DNA of 64,000 bases from Desertibaculum subflavum (GCA_003576705.1 QOZS01000008.1:1-64000), one strand, 5' to 3'. Counted from the stretch's first letter, positions 1 to 8,001 are shown. Made by a program: numbers and translations. Notes: generated by a model not told the origin, from the letters alone.

Positions 1-330
1 CATTGGATAGAGGTCGCGCCATCGATGCTGGCCTCCAGCTCCAGCCAGCATCTTGAATCACAAATCGACCAAAACCGGAATCCCCGCCGATTCAACAAAG
101 CCGTGAACCGCTCTAGCGGGCTCAAGCTCGCGAAATTTCCTCATGATACCATAATATTGCTTATAGTACAAATATATAATCTATTGGGCGCTCGTGTCTA
201 ATTAAGAGGACGCATGACCCGGAGCGCAGCATGCGCCTGGCCCAGTAACCATATTGGACGCTGGCAGAACCTCGATCCCGGCCTATGCTTCGCAGTCCGA
301 TCAACGCGTTGCCTCTTAGGGGGATTGGTA
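1..330. other. Non-coding start of window, AT-rich upstream region
   Basis: No convincing gene is seen in the first 330 bases. Bases from about 135 to 205 are strikingly AT-rich compared with the rest of the window. A TATAAT hexamer lies at 175-180, but no good -35 box sits 16-18 bases upstream, so a promoter for the gene at 331 is only possible. An in-frame ATG at 214 would add 39 residues, but they do not look like protein sequence conserved for a secreted protein. Confidence 0.4.
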
Positions 331-1182
331 ATGCGTACCGCTTCAGTCGCAGCCATTGGCATGATGGCAGCCGCCTTGCTCGCTATGCCGGCGCAGGCGC
401 AGAACAAGGCCGAGCCCATCGACTGCGCGGAATCGCTCCTTTACTTCACCGACGCCTACAAATGCTTCGCGACCCCATCCAGCGGCTCCGGTGGCGCGAG
501 CGTTCGCATGTTCGTCATCAGCGGTACGCAGGGAAGCAGTTTCCGCTTTCTAGCCCGGCTCCAGGTGGCCGAAGGCGGCGCCATCTATCAGAACTACAGC
601 ACTGCCCAGTCGGCGGAGATCATCCGCTCGCTGGCCGGTGCGGTGCTGAAGTCGGCTACCGATGGATGGAGTGCGTACCAGGGTTTCGGCAGCACGGGTT
701 ATATGACGTTCAGATGGAACGGCCTTCAGTGCGTCGGCTTCGACCATGGCACCGGGGGCAACAAGCCGGATGGTTGGGGCATGTCGAGCGGGTGGCGGAT
801 GCTGCTACAAGGCCATTTCTGCGACGGCCAGGCGATAGCGAAGCCGGATGAGCGGCTCCGCGAGTTCCTCTCCGCCATCCGCATCGGCCCGGCCAAGGAC
901 GGGCAGAGCGCAATGGGCGGCAGCATCGTCGCCTTCAAGTCGAGCGGCGGCGCGACCACTGCTGCCTCGCCGAAGCCGCAAGCACCGACCACCGCGTCGC
1001 CATCAGCACCTGCCGCGCCCGTCAGCCCTGCGGCGACAACTCAGCCCCCGGCGCCAGCGCCAGATCGCGGTCCGGCCGCCATCGAAAGCGACCTGAGCGT
1101 GCTGAAGACGCTTCACGACAAGGGCCTAATCACCAAGGAGGAGTACGATCAGAAGCGGCGCGAGATTCTTGGCCGCATTTAG
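331..1182 (+). CDS. Secreted protein of unknown function with C-terminal SHOCT domain
   Basis: Predicted 283-residue exported protein. The chosen ATG at 331 follows an AGGGGG ribosome site and gives a classic signal peptide (MRTASVAAIGMMAAALLAMPAQAQ, cleavage likely after AQA). The mature part has paired cysteines (one pair about 12 residues apart near the N-terminus, others near VGFDHGTGG and GHFCDG), suggesting periplasmic disulfides. A Pro/Ala/Thr-rich linker follows, and the last 30 residues are a SHOCT helix pair (LKTLHDKGLITKEEYDQKR). SHOCT is a short oligomerisation-type domain and gives no enzyme activity. It is convergent with another SHOCT gene. No function can be assigned to the central domain. 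Confidence 0.75.
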   Translation: MRTASVAAIGMMAAALLAMPAQAQNKAEPIDCAESLLYFTDAYKCFATPSSGSGGASVRMFVISGTQGSSFRFLARLQVAEGGAIYQNYSTAQSAEIIRSLAGAVLKSATDGWSAYQGFGSTGYMTFRWNGLQCVGFDHGTGGNKPDGWGMSSGWRMLLQGHFCDGQAIAKPDERLREFLSAIRIGPAKDGQSAMGGSIVAFKSSGGATTAASPKPQAPTTASPSAPAAPVSPAATTQPPAPAPDRGPAAIESDLSVLKTLHDKGLITKEEYDQKRREILGRI

Positions 1183-1265
1183 TCACTCCTATGCGGCGAG
1201 CAAATAACTGTGCGGGGCAATGTCGCGTCCACGAGGTCCCAGAAGCCGACTATCAAAGCCTACCG

Positions 1266-2027
1266 CTACAGACCTCGGAGGATTTCAGCACGCTTCGTTT
1301 GGTACTCGGACTCTGTCACAAGCCCATCGGACCGGAGTTTCTCAAGTAGACGCAGTCTTGCCTCAGCATCTCCACGCGTCGACTGTTGGCTCGCGGGCGC
1401 AGCCCCCTGAGGCCAATCTGAGTTCGCAGCAATGAAACGAAACGCCTGTGCTGCGGCGGCCTCGTTCCTCGGATCCCAAATGGCGACGTTTCCGACTGAG
1501 CATCCGCCGCTCATGCTACGCGCAGCATAAAAGCTCATGACCTTTCCGGCATATGGGAGCTCGCCCTCGAACTCATACCGAGCACCAGCATCCGTCTTGA
1601 AGTAGGTATCCCGCTTGATCTTCATTTCCCCTGCCGTGTACTCGCGCATTTGGGAAAGCGCATGCATGCGGTGCGTTCCGTGCGTGAAAGTCTCAGGCTT
1701 CTCAGAAGAGTAGCAGTAGCATTGGAGCGCTTCCCCATACTCGGCACGACCATCGAAAGAGGATTGGAAGGCCTGGGTGACACCATCCGGCTTCGGCACG
1801 GCGGCGTACTTTCCTTTGCCTGTGTGATATCGCACGAACTGGCACCCTGGAGCATCCTTCGCAAAGCTCACGGGCTCCATTCCCCTCGTGTCTGGACGGG
1901 TGGGATACAGCGGTACAGAAAACGTTTGGATTGCGCCGGACTTGGTTGCGCATCCTGCTAGCCCGATCAGTGAAACGAGTGTCCATCGCCAAAAATGGCG
2001 CCGCACTTCAGTGCGCTTGGTTCTCAT
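1266..2027 (-). CDS. Putative lipoprotein with C-terminal SHOCT domain
   Basis: Predicted 253-residue lipoprotein. A basic N-terminus (RTKRTEVRRHFWRW) leads into a hydrophobic stretch and the lipobox LIGLAGC, so lipidation at Cys26 is likely. The body is unrecognised and contains several cysteines, including a CYC motif. The C-terminus is a SHOCT helix pair (LLEKLRSDGLVTESEYQTKR), very like that of the convergent gene at 331. The two genes point tail to tail with about 80 bases between them. The bodies show no obvious similarity by eye, so they share the terminal module rather than being simple duplicates. Function unknown. Confidence 0.7.
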   Translation of the reverse strand: MRTKRTEVRRHFWRWTLVSLIGLAGCATKSGAIQTFSVPLYPTRPDTRGMEPVSFAKDAPGCQFVRYHTGKGKYAAVPKPDGVTQAFQSSFDGRAEYGEALQCYCYSSEKPETFTHGTHRMHALSQMREYTAGEMKIKRDTYFKTDAGARYEFEGELPYAGKVMSFYAARSMSGGCSVGNVAIWDPRNEAAAAQAFRFIAANSDWPQGAAPASQQSTRGDAEARLRLLEKLRSDGLVTESEYQTKRAEILRGL

Positions 2028-2119
2028 GATCCCCCCAACCGGCCTAGCACGCCTAATTCAGTAAGCATCCAGGGTTCGCGAAAATCAACGTGCGGCAGAA
2101 ATGGCCCGAACGTAGGGCG

Positions 2120-2500
2120 TCACGATCCCGTCCACGGATTAAGGATCTTCTTCACCGCGGATTTGAAATCGGCCGCGTTGCGGGTGACGAGCTTCAGCTG
2201 ATGGACGTTAGCGGTGGCGGCGATGAACGCGTCCATGATGGCGATCGGCCGGCCCGCCGCCTCGCGGTGCGCCACCACCTCGCCCCAGCGATTGGCGACG
2301 GCCGGGTCCACCGGCAGCACGCGGCCCTCGAAGCGGAGCGGCACCTCGTCGCGCAGCCAGGCATCGAGCCGGCGGCGCCGCTGGCCGTCGGCCGGCCGCT
2401 TGATGCCGAGTAGGAACTCGGCGAGCCAGGCGATGACGCCCAGGCCGGGTCTCGGCTTCGCCCACTCGGAGACGACACTGGTGTCGAGCAGGAAGCTCAC
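2120..2500 (-). pseudogene. VapC-type PIN toxin with internal deletion
   Basis: The 126-residue frame starts at GTG 2500 and overlaps the antitoxin stop (GTGA). It has the PIN-domain start (SFLLDTSVVSEWAKPRPG, first acidic residue), the later IMDAFIAATA acidic motif and the end LVTRNAADF...ILNPWTG typical of VapC/FitB toxins. Between WLAE and LLGIKRPADG, about 15-20 residues normally present are missing: the beta strand and the second acidic residue of the TLAEL-type motif. This looks like an in-frame deletion joining two AE dipeptides. The toxin is therefore probably inactive, although the frame stays open. Known family activity is site-specific RNA cleavage. Confidence 0.7.
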
Positions 2501-2785
2501 AAGCTCGCCTTGCGCGGGCGATCTTTCCGGCGCTTGACCTCGATGCCCGCATCGCGGAGCGGCGAGCCGGCGAAGAACTCCGCCAGGTTGCCGGTCCGCT
2601 TCGACTTCCGCTCCCATTCCTCGGCCGACACGACGACGGCCGCCGTTCGACCGTGCTTGGTGATGGTCTGCGGTCCTTTCGAGCGTGCCCGATCGAGCAG
2701 TTCGCTGAAACCGCGCCTTGGCGTCCGCGACGGTCCAGCGTGAAGCGTTGGGCGCTCCCGAAGTTGACTTATCGCGTCGACTCAA
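2497..2785 (-). pseudogene. Phd/YefM-type antitoxin, frameshifted
   Basis: Translation of the minus strand gives RWTVADAKARF, typical of the start of Phd-family antitoxins. The sequence continues only after a frame change as SELLDRARSKGPQTITKHG and TAAVVVSAEEWER, ending KASL-stop. One extra base in the AAA run at 2708-2710 (plus strand) explains the shift; with two As the reading would be continuous. A TTG at 2785 is the best start seen, and it overlaps the 3' end of the neighbouring gene. The antitoxin stop overlaps the toxin GTG. Either the gene is broken or this is a single-base sequencing error; the deletion in the partner toxin favours real decay. Confidence 0.65.
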
Positions 2786-3206
2786 AATCGGATCGGGTCG
2801 CACGGTCCACCTGCGGCCTGAGGATAATAAAGCCTCGATCGCTCATCAGCGTTCGAAACTCCTTCTTGACCAGCTTGTGCGACGTTCCGCGCGGTATGCG
2901 CTCGTCACCCCGATATGTCCACAGTTCAGAGTGCGCGTAGTTCTCTTCCTCGGGAACATGATGAGGCCGGAAGGACTGCAGTTTGAAATCGGGTTGCGTT
3001 CCTTCCTTAGGAAGCTCCGAGGGGAGCTGGGTGACCAGGAACTGAACTATCCCACACTCGGGATTGTCGAAAATGACATCCCAAGGCGGCCCGAACTTTG
3101 ACCAGTTTACGGAGGTGTTTTGATATCTGATCGAGTCTGGAAAGAGCCGATTCGCGTGCGTGTCGATCTCATCAGCCGTGCACCTAAGATATAGTCGGTG
3201 CCACAA
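2769..3206 (-). CDS. Hypothetical protein, third gene of TIGR04255 cassette
   Basis: Predicted 145 residues from TTG 3206, overlapping the stop of the upstream gene by about 20 bases. The frame is open further upstream but becomes arginine-rich shadow sequence there. The body looks like a genuine soluble protein (FPDSIRYQNTSVNWSKFG, VIFDNPECGIVQFLV), without membrane segments or a known motif. Its last residues overlap the start of the decayed antitoxin, so the C-terminus may have been altered at a junction. It is the last gene of a three-gene transcription unit. Function unknown; the start is uncertain. Confidence 0.5.
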   Translation of the reverse strand: MWHRLYLRCTADEIDTHANRLFPDSIRYQNTSVNWSKFGPPWDVIFDNPECGIVQFLVTQLPSELPKEGTQPDFKLQSFRPHHVPEEENYAHSELWTYRGDERIPRGTSHKLVKKEFRTLMSDRGFIILRPQVDRATRSDFESTR

Positions 3207-3801
3207 TCGGAAGCGCTGATCCTCCGGCCGCCCCCGTCTTTGCATTCGTCTGGGTCGAGAATGCGTTGACGAATTCGCGAATCCGAGCAGTTGCCCGCGC
3301 AATGCCGCCCGAGCTCTGTTCCACTTCCCACACAGTCGGGCGATCGCGTCTGTTTGTCGTGACGCCCAGCATCGTGCCATCATTAAGGCATTCGAGATCG
3401 CTGTACCGATCACCATCGACGAAGCAGATTGCTATTCCGCCTTCGGCCGACGCCGCCACGCGACTCGGCACGAATCCATCCCGCTCTAGTTGTTGAAGTA
3501 TGGCGCGGCCCCATGTCAACGCTGAATCGGAAGGGCGCTCAAAGTCTTTGTCCCAAGTCTCAACGTTGCCAAAGCTATCCAACTTCTCAAAGAAGCCGAT
3601 GAAAGCTGGGTCGCGGTCGGCATCTGAATAAGGAAGGGTCGAGTCCTCCACTATTGCCGTGAACTCCAGAATGGCTTTCGGGCGGAGCGTCTCGCGCAGC
3701 ATCCCTGGATCGAACAATGACACATAGGACACATCGTCCTTGCTCAGCGACTCGACAATCGCCGGAGGAAAGTACGAAAGCGTGGCGATGTTCGTGTCCA
3801 T
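3184..3801 (-). CDS. Hypothetical protein, second gene of TIGR04255 cassette
   Basis: Predicted 205-residue soluble protein of unknown function. The ATG at 3801 overlaps the stop of the TIGR04255 gene as TAATG, a standard translational-coupling arrangement, and is preferred to the upstream ATG at 3870. The sequence has a mixed alpha/beta character (MDTNIATLSYFPPAIVESLS, AILEFTAIVED, GGIAICFVDGDRYSDLECL) and ends in a flexible Ala/Thr/Gly segment. No signal peptide, membrane helix or catalytic motif is recognised. The tight coupling on both sides implies it works with its neighbours, probably as a complex. Confidence 0.6.
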   Translation of the reverse strand: MDTNIATLSYFPPAIVESLSKDDVSYVSLFDPGMLRETLRPKAILEFTAIVEDSTLPYSDADRDPAFIGFFEKLDSFGNVETWDKDFERPSDSALTWGRAILQQLERDGFVPSRVAASAEGGIAICFVDGDRYSDLECLNDGTMLGVTTNRRDRPTVWEVEQSSGGIARATARIREFVNAFSTQTNAKTGAAGGSALPIVAPTIS

Positions 3802-4628
3802 TAGCGCGTGCGTCCCCAATGCTGATGAGCCGTCGTTGAAGTGAGATCTGCGAAACCTCGTACGATCCATTCGCGACCCAGGTCGAGAAACTGCATCATG
3901 CCGTCGTCATCGTTAGTTTGAGGTTTACCGCGGGCAACCAGTTGTAGCTGAACGATTTCCTGCTGGTCCGAACCACGGCGTACATGCCGAGCCGTAAATC
4001 GAAGTCGTCCGCGTTGTTCTGGGATCTCGAACCATCCATTGAGCGAAAGCGAACCCGGCAACGGAAGGAAGTTATCTGTGCCGCTGCCCCACCAGGGGCT
4101 GAACAAACTGAGTGATTCGGCGAACGTGTTCCAACCATCGCCCCGAAGGATGTCGTTCACGTAGGTCACTTCGCATTGTTGCAAGTCGAGCGCTCCAAGC
4201 CCCTGCTCAGCAACAAAACCCTTGAACCGACCCCATTCCCGCAAAAAACGCGGTCGCATCTCCGCTGTGTAGCGGGGATAGACGTTCTGTGGATTCCGCT
4301 TTCGCCAGTTGACCACAAAGCGATCGCTCTGCACCTGTATGAGATAGTTGTCGGGACGGGCGAGAAACCACGCGCGGCTTTCGTCCGAGTCGGTCGGTTC
4401 GCTCCGGGGGCCTGCTTCCCTGAACCACATGTCGTCGCCGAATCTCTCCATGATGTTTTCGATCGGCGGCTTGGTCTCTGTATCTGGATATTCGTCGGCG
4501 ACCCGACTCCAGAAAAGCCCAGCATGCGGGTTGCGCCACCTCGGGAGTCTTGCGAAGGCTACAGAGATAGCCACCTCGGTGACCGGCGGCCGATCGAATT
4601 GGGGTAGCGGTCGTGGGAGCTCAGGCAT
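3801..4628 (-). CDS. TIGR04255 family protein
   Basis: A 275-residue protein, about the usual size for the sporadically distributed TIGR04255 family, whose biochemical role is not known to me. Recognised family features, in order, are FDRPPVTEVAISVAF near the N-terminus, the WRNPHAGLFW and YPDTETKPPI segment, the central IQVQSDRFVVNWR followed by YPRYTAEMRPRF, the EVTYVNDI motif near the middle, and the C-terminal FLDLGREWIVRGFADLT plus HWGR. It is the first gene of a three-gene unit whose members overlap (TAATG, then about 20 bases). Patchy distribution and an accessory setting suggest a mobile, possibly defensive or conflict-related role, but that is inference. Confidence 0.8.
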   Translation of the reverse strand: MPELPRPLPQFDRPPVTEVAISVAFARLPRWRNPHAGLFWSRVADEYPDTETKPPIENIMERFGDDMWFREAGPRSEPTDSDESRAWFLARPDNYLIQVQSDRFVVNWRKRNPQNVYPRYTAEMRPRFLREWGRFKGFVAEQGLGALDLQQCEVTYVNDILRGDGWNTFAESLSLFSPWWGSGTDNFLPLPGSLSLNGWFEIPEQRGRLRFTARHVRRGSDQQEIVQLQLVARGKPQTNDDDGMMQFLDLGREWIVRGFADLTSTTAHQHWGRTR

Positions 4629-4689
4629 GTGGGAGCGTCAATTGCTTCGGGCTCACCCTAGACTCGCTGCAGCAACATTTTTTTGACGC

Positions 4690-4741
4690 GGAGTGGGGTA
4701 ACAGCTTTGCTGATTCGCCGCAAGCTGCGGCGTCCCACTCC
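4690..4741. repeat. Nested inverted repeat at accessory/core junction
   Basis: An outer 8-base inverted repeat (GGAGTGGG at 4690-4697 and CCCACTCC at 4734-4741) encloses an inner one (CGCCGCA at 4716-4722 and TGCGGCG at 4726-4732). It lies between the hydrolase stop at 4764 and the TIGR04255 start at 4628. It could form the 3' hairpin of the hydrolase transcript, but on that strand it is followed by an A run rather than a U run, so it is not a clear intrinsic terminator. A T7 run lies at 4678-4684 on the plus strand. Confidence 0.4.
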
Positions 4742-4763
4742 ACAGCAGGAGAAGGGTTATTGC

Positions 4764-5549
4764 TCAATTCAACCCCTTCAACGCCGCGATCACCGCCTCC
4801 GGCTTCTCGTAGTTCACCATGTGCCCCGCGCCCTTGATCGTCTCGAGCCGCGCGCCGGCGATCTTCGCCTGGAAGGCCGGGCCGTAGACCGGCGGGATCA
4901 GCTTGTCGTGCTCGCCCCAGATCAGCAGCGTGCGCGCCTTGATGCGGTGGATGCGGTCCGACAGGCCGCGATCGGGGATCGGGAACAGGAGCTTGCCGGC
5001 CATGCCGAAGCGCTTGGCGTTCATCACCAGGAACTGCACCAGGAAATCCAGGTTGTTCATGTCCTGGCCGGCGGTCATCAGTTGCACGCCGAACGCGGTG
5101 TCGTAGAACAGGTAGCCGGGGAATTCCGACGGCACCATGGCGAAGATGTCGGGGATCGGCGCGGCATCGAGCCAGAGCCCGGCCGGGCAGATCAGCGCCA
5201 TGCGCTCGATCTCGTTCGGCGCCACCGCCGCCATCTCGGCCGCGATCATGCCGCCCATGGAATGGCCCATGACCAGCGGCTTCGATAGCTTCAGCGCGTC
5301 CATCACGTCGTAGCAGTGCAAGGTGACGTCGAGCATGTCGCGCAGGCGCTCGGCGCCTTCGCTGTCGCCGTAGCCCGGCAGGAGGGGCGCGTAGACGCGG
5401 TAGTGCTTCGCCAGCGCGGCGACGAAGGGGTCGTCGGGGAACAGGCCGCCGGCGCCGTGCAGGTAGAGGAGGGGCGTGCCTTCGCCGCCTTCGTAGACGC
5501 GCACTTGCGCGCGGCCCTGGGCGACATCGATCATGCGCGAGGTGATCAT
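4764..5549 (-). CDS. Alpha/beta hydrolase
   Basis: A 261-residue alpha/beta-fold hydrolase. Visible features are the oxyanion-region HGAGG near residue 30, the nucleophile elbow GHSMGG around residue 94 (Ser nucleophile), the acid in IWGEHDKLIP and the base in GAGHMVNYE. There is no signal peptide, so it is cytoplasmic. Its start overlaps the stop of the LLM monooxygenase by four bases (ATGA), so the two are translated together. The likely role is hydrolysis of an ester or a C-C bond in a product made by the monooxygenase. The substrate cannot be read from the sequence. Confidence 0.85.
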   Translation of the reverse strand: MITSRMIDVAQGRAQVRVYEGGEGTPLLYLHGAGGLFPDDPFVAALAKHYRVYAPLLPGYGDSEGAERLRDMLDVTLHCYDVMDALKLSKPLVMGHSMGGMIAAEMAAVAPNEIERMALICPAGLWLDAAPIPDIFAMVPSEFPGYLFYDTAFGVQLMTAGQDMNNLDFLVQFLVMNAKRFGMAGKLLFPIPDRGLSDRIHRIKARTLLIWGEHDKLIPPVYGPAFQAKIAGARLETIKGAGHMVNYEKPEAVIAALKGLN

Positions 5550-6766
5550 TCCGCCGCCTCCGCGCGCGCCGGCGCCGGCCGGAGCCAGAAGCGCTGGTCG
5601 TCCTTGTATTCGGGCCAGAGCTGGTTCAGCCGCGGCATCACCTTCTCGGCGAACAGCTTGCTGGAATGCCGCACCTTGTCGTCCGGCATGTCGCCGACCT
5701 GGAACAGGCAGAACACGTTGCCGACCCGGAGCGAGGTGATCAGGTCCACCATGCGGTCGTGCACCGTGTCGGGCGAGCCGGCGATGACATAGCCCTGGTC
5801 GACCAGGTCCTTCCAGGTGAGGGTCGGGTAGTTGCGCAGGTTGGCCTGGGTCAGCTGCGACACCGCGTTGGCCTGCAGGGTCTTGATGGTGCGGTAGCCC
5901 GGCGCGTCGGCGAAGCCCGGATAGACGTGCAGGCAGCGGTTATAGAAATAGTGCACGTGGCTCTTGTAGAGCTGCTCGGCCTCCGCGTCGGTATCGGCGA
6001 CGCAGATCACCTGGGCGAAGCCGCCGCGATAGGGGCTGGCGTCCTTGCCCGACTTGGCGACGCGGTCCCAATAGCCCTTCATCAGCTGCTCGGCGCGCTT
6101 GTAGCCGGAATAGCTGAGGTAGCAGTAGACGTAGTCGTTCTCGAGGCAGAAATCGTAGGTCTCGAGCGAACCGCCGCCGGGGATGAAGATCGGCGGCGGG
6201 TTCTGGATCGGCCGCGGCCAGCAATTGACGTAGCGGATCTTGGTGTAGCGGCCGTTGAACGGGAACGGCTCGCGCGCCGCCCAGGCGCGGCGGATCAGCT
6301 CATGCGCCTCGGCATATTTCTCGCGGGTCAGCGCGGGGATGGTGCCGTAGGCGTAGTTGGTGTCCATCGAGGTGCCGACCGGGAAGCCGGCGACCAGCCG
6401 CCCGCCGGACAGCACGTCCAGCATGGCGAATTCCTCGGCCACGCGGATCGGCGGGTTGTAGAGGGCGATGGAATCGCCGAGCACCACCAGCGCCGCCTTC
6501 GAGGTGGTGCGGGCGAGCGAGGCGGCCATGATGTTGGGGGAGGGCATCAGGCCATAGGCATTGGCGTGGTGCTCGTTGACGCCGAGGCCGTCGAAGCCGA
6601 GCTCCTCGGCATATTCGAGCTGCTCGAGATAGGTGCGGTAGACCTCGGTGCCCTTGACCGGGTCATAGATCCGGTTCGGCAGGTCGACCCAGACCGAGCG
6701 GTGCTGTTCCCTGAAATCGTCCGGCAGATACGGCCAGGGCATCAGGTTGAACCAGGTGAACTTCAT
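5546..6766 (-). CDS. LLM class flavin-dependent oxidoreductase
   Basis: A 406-residue luciferase-like monooxygenase. It starts MKFTWFNLMPWPYLPDDF and contains the typical bacterial luciferase features LGFDGLGVNEHHAN, a DVLSGGRLVAGFPVGT motif (RhGxG-like phosphate region) and IAGSPDTVHDRM near the C-terminus. The family uses reduced flavin from a separate reductase to oxygenate small organics; no reductase lies next to it. Upstream on the same strand, after a palindromic repeat, is an ABC binding protein; downstream is the coupled hydrolase. The three resemble a small uptake-oxidation-hydrolysis module. Confidence 0.85.
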   Translation of the reverse strand: MKFTWFNLMPWPYLPDDFREQHRSVWVDLPNRIYDPVKGTEVYRTYLEQLEYAEELGFDGLGVNEHHANAYGLMPSPNIMAASLARTTSKAALVVLGDSIALYNPPIRVAEEFAMLDVLSGGRLVAGFPVGTSMDTNYAYGTIPALTREKYAEAHELIRRAWAAREPFPFNGRYTKIRYVNCWPRPIQNPPPIFIPGGGSLETYDFCLENDYVYCYLSYSGYKRAEQLMKGYWDRVAKSGKDASPYRGGFAQVICVADTDAEAEQLYKSHVHYFYNRCLHVYPGFADAPGYRTIKTLQANAVSQLTQANLRNYPTLTWKDLVDQGYVIAGSPDTVHDRMVDLITSLRVGNVFCLFQVGDMPDDKVRHSSKLFAEKVMPRLNQLWPEYKDDQRFWLRPAPARAEAAE

Positions 6767-6823
6767 CGGTTTCCTCCCGCGCGCCCATTGGCGTGGCGCG
6801 TCTCGTTGGTATCATCGCATCTT

Positions 6824-6911
6824 CGTCATGCCCGGGCTTGTCCCGGGCATCCACGGCTCTCCACCGCGCTGCCCTAAGGCGTGGATGGCCGGGACAAGCC
6901 CGGCCATGACG
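6824..6911. repeat. Palindromic dispersed repeat (REP-like)
   Basis: Two imperfect half-elements face each other. The left part begins CGTCATGCCCGGGCTTGTCC and the right part ends GGGACAAGCCCGGCCATGACG, so the whole 88 bases is a long imperfect palindrome. This type of CCGGGACAAGCCCGG element is common between genes in alphaproteobacterial genomes. Here it sits between the 3' end of the binding-protein gene (6935) and the LLM gene start (6766), where it could form a stable RNA hairpin that protects or partly terminates the upstream transcript. Confidence 0.8.
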
Positions 6912-6934
6912 TTGAGGGGATTGATCTGCGGCCC

Positions 6935-7915
6935 TTACTTCGCCATCCCCACCTTCTTGTTCACGAACTGCGTGGTGAAGGCGCTCTTCCAGTCGAAGCC
7001 GGCGGGGTAGATGCCGACCGAGACGGCGAAATCGGCGAAGCGCTGCCAGCGCGCCTCGTTCATGGCGCCGATGCCGTTCTGCTTCGACTCGCCGGAATCG
7101 ACCAGGCCCATTTCCTTCATGGTCTTCAGCGAGAAGGCGATCAGCTCGTCGGTCATCTCCGGGTTGTCTTTTTTGATCAGCGCGTTCGCGGGGCCCGGAT
7201 CGCCGTTGATATAGCTGTGCCAGCCGAGGATCGAGGCATCGACGAAACGTTGCACCACATCCGGACGCTCCTTGATCGTCTTGGCCTGGGTCTCGATCAG
7301 CGTCGAGTAGGTCTCGAAGCCATTGTCGGCGAGCAGGTGCACGACCGGCTTGACGCCGGCCTTCATGATGCTGAACGGCTCGCTCGTCGCGTAGCCCTGC
7401 TGCGTCGCGTTTTTGTCGGCGAGGAAGGGCGCGGGATTGAAGGTGTAGGGGCGCAGCTGGTCGTCGCTGTAGCCGTATTTCTGCTTCAGCCAGAGCCAGA
7501 ACGAGGCGCGGCCGTCATTGGCGATCATGATCGGCTTGCCCTTGAGGGCCGCGAGGCTGTCGTTGCCGACGCCCGGGTGCGAGATCAGCACCTGCGGGTC
7601 CTTCTGGAACATTGCCGCCACGGTGACGACCGGGATCTTCGCCGTGACGTAGTTGTAGGAGTTGAACAGGTTGCCGCCCATGTTGAAGTCGATGCGGCCG
7701 GCGGCGAGCAGCTGGGAGTGGTTCACCTGCGGCCCGCCGGGGCGGAGCGTCACCTCCAGGCCGTGTCTGGCATAGATGCCGGTGGCGATCGCCTGGTAGA
7801 AGCCGCCATGCTCGGCCTGCGCCTTCCAGTTGGTGCCGAAGGTGACCTTGTCGGCGGCGAGAGTTGGGCCGGCGGCGCCGATCAGCAACGCGGCGGCGAG
7901 GCAGAAGCGCAACAT
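6935..7915 (-). CDS. ABC transporter substrate-binding protein, NMT1/THI5-like
   Basis: A 326-residue periplasmic binding protein. A clear signal peptide (MLRFCLAAALLIGAAGPTLAAD) precedes the NMT1/SsuA-like start KVTFGTNWKAQAEHGGFYQA. Later features are GHLKG-equivalent residues around LAALKGKPIMI and the region ATSEPFSIMKAG. The family captures pyrimidine precursors, sulfonates, nitrate or other small ligands for an ABC importer. No permease or ATPase of the matching type is next to it, so it is an orphan here. The downstream monooxygenase and hydrolase suggest that it delivers their substrate. Confidence 0.85.
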   Translation of the reverse strand: MLRFCLAAALLIGAAGPTLAADKVTFGTNWKAQAEHGGFYQAIATGIYARHGLEVTLRPGGPQVNHSQLLAAGRIDFNMGGNLFNSYNYVTAKIPVVTVAAMFQKDPQVLISHPGVGNDSLAALKGKPIMIANDGRASFWLWLKQKYGYSDDQLRPYTFNPAPFLADKNATQQGYATSEPFSIMKAGVKPVVHLLADNGFETYSTLIETQAKTIKERPDVVQRFVDASILGWHSYINGDPGPANALIKKDNPEMTDELIAFSLKTMKEMGLVDSGESKQNGIGAMNEARWQRFADFAVSVGIYPAGFDWKSAFTTQFVNKKVGMAK

Positions 7916-8001
7916 GAGCGTAATCCCCCGGGTCTGAAATCCCTTGGGGCGGAGCGTGTCACGCGGTTGCCGTTAGCGTCAAGCAAGGCTAGAAGCCACG
8001 C

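Noticed and set aside
157..180. Sigma-70 promoter (TTGCTT and TATAAT) before the first gene
   Set aside because: The boxes are only 12 bases apart, too close for a normal promoter.
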